Position numbers and translations under genes: made by a program. From the NCBI GenBank assembly GCA_018238825.1, contig JABCSP010000166.1:1-5500 (forward strand): a stretch of 5,500 bases of DNA, written 5' to 3'. This DNA comes from Candidatus Thorarchaeota archaeon (lineage in GTDB: Archaea > Asgardarchaeota > Thorarchaeia > Thorarchaeales > Thorarchaeaceae). Within the stretch, counting starts at the first letter, position 1. Every line of letters begins with the position of its first letter. The notes below the pieces were generated by a model, which had not been told where the DNA came from, searched no databases, and saw only the letters and a list, made by a program, of their open reading frames with translations. Below, piece after piece: positions 1-5,192 of the stretch.

Positions 1-1
1 G

Positions 2-184
2 CTTGTTCAAACAGCGCGTCATGCAACTGCGCTGACATATCTAGCAGACCTGTTTCAGGCTTCATTAGGAGGAGTTTCATTATTTGATCCAGTTCTTGAT
101 ATAATAGCTCTTTCAATTTGGACAATTGGATTTGTTATTCTTTCGTTGCTGGCTCACCGTAGGACGATTGAACGAAGATTATAG
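2..184 (+). CDS. C-terminal end of a membrane protein, probably an ABC-2 type transporter permease (5' truncated by window edge)
   Basis: An open frame enters from the left edge and ends at TAG (182-184), giving the last 60 residues. The visible part has a short amphipathic stretch (TYLADLFQASLGG, about residues 12-24), then an aspartate-containing loop and a final membrane helix (DIIALSIWTIGFVILSLLA) ending in a basic tail (HRRTIERRL). A loop of the 'y..d.lr...gg' kind, then a last helix and an Arg-rich end, is how ABC-2 permeases of the drug or polysaccharide export type finish; this is family knowledge applied to a short fragment. If right, the protein forms the membrane channel of an exporter powered by an ABC ATPase encoded to the left, outside the window. 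The TAG is followed at once by TGA. It converges with the regulator, leaving only 14 bp between the two stops. Other polytopic membrane proteins cannot be excluded. Confidence 0.6.
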   Translation, partial: LVQTARHATALTYLADLFQASLGGVSLFDPVLDIIALSIWTIGFVILSLLAHRRTIERRL

Positions 185-198
185 TGAGATGTTTGAGA

Positions 199-954
199 TC
201 ATTCAGGGTTGATAGTGAACTCACTATCCTCATCATCTTCAGTGTCTTTCTGAGATTTCTTTGTGATAATCTCCCCATGAGTTGCAAACAAACTTTCGAA
301 GAGCATGAGTGTTTGTTTCACAGTTTCTGTCCAAATATCATGTGGATCTTCCTGGGGGTCTGATGCTTGTTGTTTGATTGGATCAATCAAAGCACGTACT
401 TTTTGACAACTCTCATCATCCCATGCACTTTGATCCATGATCTCTTCGATCTTTCTGATAATCTTGCCACGCAGAGATGTGAACCGCATCCTTTCTTCAT
501 CAATACTTACTAATCGTTTGTTTACTTTGCCAAGTTCCCTAAGAAGGCGTTTCACTGCAGTAACATCCGGTCTTGCTTCTGGAATAATGAATCCTTTTGG
601 AACAAGAATGCGACGTGTTTTATCTCTTCGAGTAAGGCGAACAGTAAAAACATCTGGTAAGATTGTTGTAGAAAGTCCGAATCTCGCATTCAATCTATAA
701 TACACTCTGTCTGGACCCAGTTCACTCTCACCATGAAATCGTTCAACTAATCCTGCTTCTTGTAACGCCTCTAGATGTTTGAGTACGCCACGATAATTTG
801 TACCTAACACCTTACTCAACTCGTAAGGATATCGTGCGTCTTGTGCGAGTAACTAAAGTATTCTCCTTCTAGTTACGTTTCCAAGAGCCTTGAACACTTT
901 GTCAAGTTCGCCTGGTCCTTCTTTTGACAATTTTAATTCCTTCTCCAATTTCAT
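199..954 (-). CDS. ArsR-type winged-helix transcriptional regulator, reading frame interrupted by an in-frame TAG
   Basis: The full frame starts at ATG (952-954) and is 251 codons plus a TGA stop. Residues about 17-80 form an ArsR-like winged helix: DKVFKALGNVTRRRIL (helix 1), LLAQDARYPYELSKVLG (helix 2), NYRGVLKHLEALQEAGLVER (recognition helix), then a wing around RVYYRLN. Codon 34 is TAG (853-855), between RRRIL and LLA. The frame on both sides matches the family without any shift, so the TAG is a point event: a nonsense mutation, a read error or recoding. Without readthrough, the only product would restart at an internal codon such as TTG (817-819), giving 206 residues that lack helix 1. 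The rest, about residues 105-252, has a predicted coiled-coil-like segment (KVNKRLVSIDEERMRF...KIIRKIEEIM) and an acidic tail (DTEDDEDSE) of unknown role. It would be expected to bind DNA as a dimer; the ligand and target are unknown. Neighbours are a probable ABC permease (convergent) and a remnant ORF (upstream). Confidence 0.75.
853..855 (-). other. In-frame TAG codon inside the winged-helix domain
   Basis: The + strand reads CTA here, so the - strand codon is TAG, codon 34 counted from the ATG at 954. It sits in the ArsR-family stretch 'LGNxTRRRIL-x-LLA', where a polar residue (Gln, Lys, Glu or Arg) is usual. A single change from CAG, AAG or GAG would produce TAG. The 33 codons before and 217 after are open and family-like. 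Confidence 0.85.
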
Positions 955-971
955 TCAGATATCATTTATTT

Positions 972-1175
972 CTAAAGATAGTCTACTTTCTGCCATATAG
1001 TAAACAAGAATGTTAACCATTCAATATAGAGTCTGTCAGGTTCCCAGAACTCTATGCCAGAAGTTGATGTCCACTCCGGATAGATATCTTGTCCATCATT
1101 TTGAATCATCAATATATTTTGATCTCCATGCAGCTATTGAACCTCAATCAATGCATCTATGATACCTTTAGTACC
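972..1175 (-). pseudogene. Small remnant reading frame with an internal TAG; faint kinase-like HGD...N motif
   Basis: This frame runs from just after a TAA (1176-1178) to a TAG (972-974) and carries another TAG at 1134-1136. After that TAG it reads LHGDQNILMIQNDGQDIYPEW, then TSTSGIEFWEPDRLYIEW and ends in KVDYL. An ATG at 1107-1109 would give an intact 45-residue peptide. Four tryptophans and amphipathic segments in so short a stretch suggest descent from real protein. The HGD followed by NIL resembles the catalytic loop of aminoglycoside/choline-kinase-like phosphotransferases (HGDxHxxN), but two residues and the second His are missing, so this is a weak resemblance and not an identification. 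The frame ends 17 bp before the regulator's ATG. It could be a decayed gene tail, a genuine small protein starting at 1109, or chance. The rest of 955-1182 holds only the promoter-like sequences noted separately. Confidence 0.3.
993..1022 (-). promoter_or_regulatory. Possible promoter of the regulator gene: TATA-like box with adjacent dyad
   Basis: On the - strand a TATA-like run (CTATATGG, about 993-1000) lies some 40 bp before the regulator ATG at 954, which would place transcription start near 970. Just upstream of it is an inverted repeat with 5-bp arms, GAATG and CATTC, around a 5-bp centre (1008-1022). It is inferred from motif and spacing only, and it overlaps the remnant frame. Confidence 0.3.
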
Positions 1176-1182
1176 TTAGCAT

Positions 1183-1524
1183 TTAAGGCTTCTCAAGTAG
1201 TCGTTTAGCAGGCGCGGATTTTGATTGTTGAATCACTTCAGCCGGTGGTTCAGTGCTCTTTCCTTGACTTCTATATCTCTCAAGGAGGGTTTCTCCCTTC
1301 TCATATATTGCACCCTGCCCAGTAAGGAATCCACTTGCTACTCCTTCTTTTTTCGTTATTACTGGTCTTGACGCTTTCATCATGAGGTAGCGTAAAAACT
1401 CAAGATCTGTGACTTTTCTCACCATTTTTCGCTGATATCTCATCTTTTCTTCTTCCCAAGTGAGAACATCATGTTCTGTCAGCCCTTTGAAGAGTTTATT
1501 CTTGAGTTTTACATCTTTAGCCAT
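1183..1524 (-). CDS. Small basic protein of unknown function (113 aa)
   Basis: I do not recognise this protein. It starts at ATG (1522-1524), preceded by GAGGT (1534-1538) at a 9-base spacing, which supports the start; it stops at TAA. It is soluble, with no membrane segment or signal peptide. It is rich in Lys and Arg, with a net charge of roughly +9. The N-terminal half looks helical and charged (TWEEEKMRYQRKMVRKVTDLEFLRYLMMKASR, about 22-53). A glycine-containing centre follows (GVASGFLTGQGAIYEKGETLLERYRSQG, about 61-88), then a Pro/Ser/Lys-rich and probably disordered tail. A basic helical protein with a flexible tail could bind nucleic acid or a ribosome, but nothing here proves it. No Cys residues or zinc motifs are present. 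It is separated by 127 bp from the upstream operon and has its own promoter-like region, so it is probably transcribed alone. Confidence 0.75.
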   Translation of the reverse strand: MAKDVKLKNKLFKGLTEHDVLTWEEEKMRYQRKMVRKVTDLEFLRYLMMKASRPVITKKEGVASGFLTGQGAIYEKGETLLERYRSQGKSTEPPAEVIQQSKSAPAKRLLEKP

Positions 1525-1545
1525 CGTGGAGTAACCTCGAAAAGT

Positions 1546-1606
1546 TAACCAAGGTTAGAAAGATAAGATGCTGATATATTGCCTTGTGATACTAGGAGAA
1601 TACTAG
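1546..1606 (-). promoter_or_regulatory. Promoter/operator region of the small basic protein
   Basis: Three elements line up on the - strand upstream of the ATG at 1524. Farthest out is a perfect 7-bp direct repeat, ATACTAG on the + strand (1589-1595 and 1600-1606), with an 11-bp period, about one helical turn. Next is a TATA-like run, AATATATC (about 1573-1580). Then comes an inverted repeat TAACC-AA-GGTTA (1546-1557), which falls where transcription would start, some 25 bp after the TATA box. In archaea activators often bind just upstream of the TATA box and repressors over the start site; both roles are inference here. Confidence 0.4.
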
Positions 1607-1651
1607 ACAGTAATTTTCAATCTTACTCTTGTAGGTCTAGAAGATTCACTT

Positions 1652-1885
1652 CTATTTGCTTCTATATGCACAGATAGCATAGATGATCACTAGGACTGCG
1701 ATCAGAAGCATGATTCCAAGCATGTCAATTACATAGACAAAACCAACTATAGCTGCTACTAAAATAGCGAGTAATCCGCCTATGATAGGACCAGCTTTTC
1801 CAAAGTATTTGATTAGGTATCCGATAAAAGTATCATCTAACGACATTTGATAATTGCTTGTGTGAATGGATTTAAGGTTCTTCAT
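1652..1885 (-). CDS. Small membrane protein with two predicted helices (77 aa), third gene of the operon
   Basis: The start ATG (1883-1885) directly follows the TAA of the methyltransferase gene with no gap. An AAGAAG purine run in the end of that gene can serve as ribosome site. A second in-frame ATG at codon 14 lacks any such site, so the first is preferred. Residues 1-30 are polar to amphipathic. They are followed by two hydrophobic segments, GPIIGGLLAILVAAIVGFVYVI (about 32-53) and MLGIMLLIAVLVIIYAICAY (about 55-74), and a short RSK tail. Gly- and Ala-rich helices suggest a tightly packed hairpin. I recognise no family. It stops at TAG, and a TGA follows one codon later. Zero-gap coupling implies co-translation with the methyltransferase and possibly an accessory role, which is inference. 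Confidence 0.7.
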   Translation of the reverse strand: MKNLKSIHTSNYQMSLDDTFIGYLIKYFGKAGPIIGGLLAILVAAIVGFVYVIDMLGIMLLIAVLVIIYAICAYRSK

Positions 1886-2518
1886 TTACTTCTTCTTACT
1901 CATCATCTCACTGAGTTTGGGAAAGATTCGACCCGTTTGTTGCATGTAATCCTCATAGTCCTTACCAAATTGTTCGATCATCATCACTTCTTCGCGTTTA
2001 ATTCGTGCATAGACAAGAGGAACTCCAAGCAATGCAAATACTGTGAGGGGCAGATTAGCAGTTAGGAATATCATTCCGAGATTGAATAGATTGTGAACAG
2101 AATAGAGTGGATGACGAACTCTACTATATGGACCTGCTGTGACGATCTTTTGTGCCTCTTCAGTTTCTAATGCATAGGAATAGTGAGTTCCTAGGGTGCG
2201 ATGGACCCACACAGCCATCGGAATGGAGAGTAGAATCAACACAAATCCAAGCCATCTCAAATTTTCAGGAATCGGGAGAACAGTCCATGGTATCCAGCTA
2301 GGATTCCAGACATAGAGAATAATTAAGATGATCTCAAGTGGAGTTAACAAAACAAGGACATAACCTGTCCAACCTTCCTTTCTCATAGCTTCTCGTCGTT
2401 CTTCTCGAGTTCTTGGAGCATTAGGGTCTCTTGATCTTCTGACATAGTATCCTCTTACAATCCAGAATGATACGAATGATACGACGAATAGTGCAGCGAA
2501 GAATAATTCTTCAGCCAA
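1886..2518 (-). CDS. Membrane methyltransferase of the ICMT/PEMT (isoprenylcysteine carboxyl / phospholipid methyltransferase-like) family
   Basis: This is a 210-residue membrane protein with about five hydrophobic segments (about 4-24, 52-72, 87-107, 141-155, 156-171). The C-terminal signature of the family is present: GPYSRVRHPLY (129-139), a second basic/acidic motif RIKREE (172-177), FGKDYEDYM (184-192) and a final RIFPK. In characterised relatives the GPYxxxRHPxY and R...EE regions bind S-adenosylmethionine at the membrane face, and the acceptor is a lipid or a prenylated cysteine. The acceptor here is unknown. The start is TTG (2516-2518): an in-frame TAA lies two codons upstream, and GGATGAG precedes at a workable distance, overlapping the previous stop. 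Length fits small family members. It sits second in the operon, 7 bp after the DUF389 gene and fused stop-to-start with a small membrane protein. Confidence 0.8.
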   Translation of the reverse strand: MAEELFFAALFVVSFVSFWIVRGYYVRRSRDPNAPRTREERREAMRKEGWTGYVLVLLTPLEIILIILYVWNPSWIPWTVLPIPENLRWLGFVLILLSIPMAVWVHRTLGTHYSYALETEEAQKIVTAGPYSRVRHPLYSVHNLFNLGMIFLTANLPLTVFALLGVPLVYARIKREEVMMIEQFGKDYEDYMQQTGRIFPKLSEMMSKKK

Positions 2519-2525
2519 TCTTTAC

Positions 2526-3662
2526 TCATCCATTTTCCTTGTCAGTATCTTCGGTTGGAGCTTCTTCCTCAGTCTTTTTCTCTTCTTTTACAGGTGTAAA
2601 TACTGCTGCAGTTTCTTCTTTCTTTTCTGTAGTATCTGTAGTTGTATGATAGAGACTTTCTGAAGAGGTCTTCTGGAATTGTGTGACCGCAGTCCAGGTT
2701 GCCGATTTATCCGCCAAAGATGTGAGACCCTTTACTCTGAACATAACAAAAGCTGAAATGACAATAAGAATGATGTTCATTACTAGAAGGTAAAATGATC
2801 CGACTCCTACAGCAAAAATATACGGGTTACCGGTTGCAAGACCAAGAACTACCATCATTGAAGCATTTACTGCTGGTGGCATGAGTGCAGCAGAGATAGC
2901 AACACCAACTAGTGATGACATGTCACCTTTTGTGACTGAAACTGCAACTGCCGCCCCTGAGAATATTGCTACTCCAACATCTAATGGTGAGAAACCTGCA
3001 CGTCTGGTGATTTCATTGATTACTACTATATTTCCCTCGCTATCAAAGAAAGCTAATATCGTCGGTATCATATCCGGTTGAAAGAGTGGCATAACAAGTG
3101 CCATGACTACACCCACTGAGAGTGATAGAACAATGCCAATCACTTCATTGATTGTGCCTTTTACAAAGAGTTGGTTGTTTCGTACTACGTAGCCAAAAGC
3201 TATTGCAAGCATTGGTCCCATCAAGGGGCTCAGAAGCATAGAAGCAACGATAACCGTGACATTATTCTGTATCAGTCCAAAACCGGCCATGACTGCTGCT
3301 AAGATAATGAATGCAATGTAATCGAAACTCAATGAAGACTGTTTTTTCACATTCTCGTAGATCTCTTCAACAGCAAGAGTTGCATCACGTTGGATTTTTG
3401 AGTCATTCGCCTTTTCTTCAGACTCTCTTGGGAGTGATGCCTTGAGATCAAGTATGTCAACAAAACCATACTCGACTCCTACTCCTCTGCTCTTAAGCGC
3501 CTCAATTGTTTCATTCACAGAATCATCTGAAATTCTGAATTGCAATACCACTGCATTATCAGAAGTAAATTTCATGACGTTCTTGATATTAAGCCCATCA
3601 AGAAGAAAATCGTATACCGCCTCAATCTTCTCAAAGGGTACAGTAATTTGAACCTGCTTCAC
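2526..3662 (-). CDS. DUF389 (TIGR00341-like) multi-pass membrane protein with charged C-terminal tail
   Basis: The protein has 378 residues. The N-terminal domain (1-75) looks like a small alpha/beta regulatory fold (MKQVQITVPFEKIEAVYDFLL... VEYGFVDILD). A linker and helix (80-110) lead to the membrane part at 112-311, about six helices. The hallmark is IVASMLLSPLMGPMLAIAFG (138-157); a related Pro-containing segment, LVGVAISAALMPPAVNASM (251-269), looks like its counterpart in the second half. Residues 340-378 are Glu/Lys/Thr-rich and probably disordered. DUF389 proteins are widespread in archaea and bacteria, and their function is not established; a transport role is often assumed. The start is GTG (3660-3662), with GGGAG about 10 bases upstream and a TATA-like box only about 20 bp away, so the leader would be very short or absent. 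It is first in a three-gene operon, and divergent from the LysE-like exporter. Confidence 0.85.
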   Translation of the reverse strand: MKQVQITVPFEKIEAVYDFLLDGLNIKNVMKFTSDNAVVLQFRISDDSVNETIEALKSRGVGVEYGFVDILDLKASLPRESEEKANDSKIQRDATLAVEEIYENVKKQSSLSFDYIAFIILAAVMAGFGLIQNNVTVIVASMLLSPLMGPMLAIAFGYVVRNNQLFVKGTINEVIGIVLSLSVGVVMALVMPLFQPDMIPTILAFFDSEGNIVVINEITRRAGFSPLDVGVAIFSGAAVAVSVTKGDMSSLVGVAISAALMPPAVNASMMVVLGLATGNPYIFAVGVGSFYLLVMNIILIVISAFVMFRVKGLTSLADKSATWTAVTQFQKTSSESLYHTTTDTTEKKEETAAVFTPVKEEKKTEEEAPTEDTDKENG

Positions 3663-3678
3663 TGGCTTGCAGCTCCCG

Positions 3679-3688
3679 TAATTATAGT
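3679..3688 (-). promoter_or_regulatory. Possible TATA box for the DUF389 operon
   Basis: The - strand reads ACTATAATTA here, about 20-25 bp before the GTG at 3662. At normal archaeal spacing transcription would begin at or within a few bases of the start codon, so the mRNA may be leaderless or nearly so. The competing signal is GGGAG about 10 bases before GTG. Inference from motif only. Confidence 0.35.
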
Positions 3689-3727
3689 TCTCGTCATGGG
3701 AGGGCTCTTAAGGATATCTGGGAAAGC

Positions 3728-3757
3728 TCATTGTAGTCATTGTAATACCTATATTAC
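3728..3757 (+). promoter_or_regulatory. Putative promoter/operator of the LysE-like exporter gene
   Basis: Two exact copies of TCATTGTA (3728-3735 and 3737-3744) stand in tandem with a 9-bp period. The second runs into an inverted repeat GTAAT-acctat-ATTAC (3742-3757) that covers a TATA-like run CCTATATTA (3748-3756). Transcription would begin near 3778, upstream of both possible start codons. A dyad over a TATA box is a typical place for a repressor, but no regulator is identified. Confidence 0.35.
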
Positions 3758-3834
3758 CAATTTCAAAAAAGTAAACATGCCTATCAACATACTTTTCTTT
3801 GAGTTTCATAACGCCAGCGTTGCTGGTACATCTA

Positions 3835-4515
3835 ATGGGCGTTTTTGAGATTCTTATTGCTTGGTTTGTTCTCTCACTTACTGGAGCTTTAGCACCAGGC
3901 CCTCTAACTGCTGCTGTAGTTATGCAGAGCAGTAAACACGGACGCCTTCATGGAATCTTACCTATGGTTGGACATGCAATTGTTGAGTTGGGTATTATTG
4001 CAGCAATCATCCTCAGTGTACAAGCACTTACTCTTACTCCTCTAACAATTGATATCCTCGTAGGTTTTGGTGGAATTATCATAATTCTTTTCGGATTATT
4101 AGCACTCCGTGACTACAGATACCGTGAGGTAATTCAAGAAGAAGAAGAAACTTCTAAGGTCACAACTTCTTCAGTAATAGAAGCTACAGCTCATGGTGCT
4201 GCCGTGAGTATTTTTAGTCCCTATTTCCTAATTTGGTGGTTTGGCGTGGGACTTGCTAATGTGACAATGTTGGTTGGGACCCTGCAAATTGGAGTAGGTA
4301 CAGTCTTTCTTGCTGGTGTGTTGATCTATGTGACTCATGTATCAACTGATTTCCTCTATGGTGCAGTACTAACTTTTGGAACTGATGCTGCATCTAAGAA
4401 GGCTAAGATTGGTGATATCAACTGGGTGAGTGTTTTCATTGGAGTCGTGCAGATTGGACTAGGTGTGTGGTTTGTTATCCTAGCAGCGCCAGGACTGTTT
4501 TCTGCACTTGGATAA
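3835..4515 (+). CDS. LysE/RhtB-like transporter (probable amino-acid or small-molecule exporter)
   Basis: From ATG (3835) the protein is 226 residues with about six membrane helices. Family marks are the first helix ending in ALAPGPLTAAVV (about 18-29), then GRLHGILPMVGHAIVELGII (about 36-55), an acidic cytoplasmic loop after helix 3 (YREVIQEEEETSK, about 99-111), and SPYFLIWWFGVG (about 128-139) in the second half. This is the layout of LysE-superfamily exporters, which pump amino acids or related molecules out using the membrane potential or proton gradient; the substrate cannot be told from sequence. A TTG at 3799 would add 12 residues (238 total). ATG is preferred because it puts APGP about 20 residues from the start, as in relatives, though neither start has a clear ribosome site. 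It ends at TAA, 53 bp before pcp on the same strand, so the two may share a transcript. Confidence 0.8.
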   Translation: MGVFEILIAWFVLSLTGALAPGPLTAAVVMQSSKHGRLHGILPMVGHAIVELGIIAAIILSVQALTLTPLTIDILVGFGGIIIILFGLLALRDYRYREVIQEEEETSKVTTSSVIEATAHGAAVSIFSPYFLIWWFGVGLANVTMLVGTLQIGVGTVFLAGVLIYVTHVSTDFLYGAVLTFGTDAASKKAKIGDINWVSVFIGVVQIGLGVWFVILAAPGLFSALG

Positions 4516-4568
4516 CATTCTACATAGTACTCATTAGGACGTCGTCAACTTATGTGGTCGGTGATTCT

Positions 4569-5192
4569 GTGCCAACGATACTTGTTACCGGATTCGAACC
4601 CTTTGATGGTTTCACTCTTAATCCCTCTGAAGAAGTAGCCAAAGCCCTTGATGGAAAAATAATCAATAAGCACTCGTTAGTTGGATTGGTTCTACCTCTT
4701 GATTACAAGAATGCACTTGAAATAATCGACAAAGCTCTTGACAAACATAAACCAGACTACGTTCTGTGCTGCGGACAAGCAAACAGAGCTGTAATCACCA
4801 TAGAACGAATTGCCATCAATGTCCTCAGTACCAAGAGACCTGACAACTATGATAATACTCCAAAAAGTGATGTTATCAACTATGAAGGTCCTGCTGCGTA
4901 CTTCGCAAATCTTGAACCACAGACACTAGTTCAAATTCTGAAGGACAAGGAAATTCCAGCAGAGGTCAGTTATTTTGCAGGGGCCTATGGGTGCAATTGG
5001 CTTCTTTACAATGTAATGCAACGGATTGAGTATGGTGAATTAGAAGCGCAAGCAACTTTCATCCATTTTCCTCCAATGCCATCTCAAGCAATACAGAAGG
5101 ATATGATGTTTCTTGCACCCATGCCGCTGGATATGATGATGCTGGATATGCTGATTGATGCAATGGTGACTATTATCAAATCTCTTGATTAG
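4569..5192 (+). CDS. pcp: Pyroglutamyl-peptidase I (peptidase family C15)
   Basis: This enzyme removes N-terminal pyroglutamate from peptides in the cytoplasm. From GTG (4569-4571) it is 207 residues, close to the family's usual 200-220. It opens with ILVTGFEPFDGFTLNPS, the N-terminal signature. CGQANRAVITIERIAIN (68-84) carries catalytic Glu79, AGAYGCNWLLYN (137-148) carries the nucleophile Cys142, and FIHFPPMP (164-171) carries His166, so the triad is complete. RPDN (90-93) is also conserved. The GTG is chosen because the homologous protein begins there and GGTGA lies 4 bases upstream; the frame is open further back, but that stretch overlaps the exporter's end. Differences from the common form are GQANR for GQAGGR and AGAYGCNW for AGTYVCNH. 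The C-terminus is unusually methionine-rich (179-199). It stops at TAG and overlaps the convergent gene by 17 bp. Confidence 0.92.
   Translation: MPTILVTGFEPFDGFTLNPSEEVAKALDGKIINKHSLVGLVLPLDYKNALEIIDKALDKHKPDYVLCCGQANRAVITIERIAINVLSTKRPDNYDNTPKSDVINYEGPAAYFANLEPQTLVQILKDKEIPAEVSYFAGAYGCNWLLYNVMQRIEYGELEAQATFIHFPPMPSQAIQKDMMFLAPMPLDMMMLDMLIDAMVTIIKSLD

Noticed and set aside
437..700. + strand open frame of 87 codons
   Set aside because: It lies antisense inside the regulator gene, has a biased Arg/Ser composition and no recognisable family; it is a shadow.
199..819. Regulator starting at the internal TTG (817-819)
   Set aside because: It would cut off helix 1 of the winged helix, which is plainly encoded in frame upstream to the ATG at 954; kept only as the possible restart product.
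1619..1646. Inverted repeat AATCTT...AAGATT after the small membrane protein, considered as terminator
   Set aside because: Six-bp arms with a 16-base loop and no T-rich tract on the - strand; too weak to call.
1847..2065. + strand open frame of 72 codons
   Set aside because: It is antisense to the methyltransferase and small membrane protein, both of which have clear coding character.
4467..4568. Upstream extension of the pcp reading frame
   Set aside because: It overlaps the exporter's end in another frame and gives residues unlike any Pcp N-terminus; the GTG at 4569 fits family and ribosome site.
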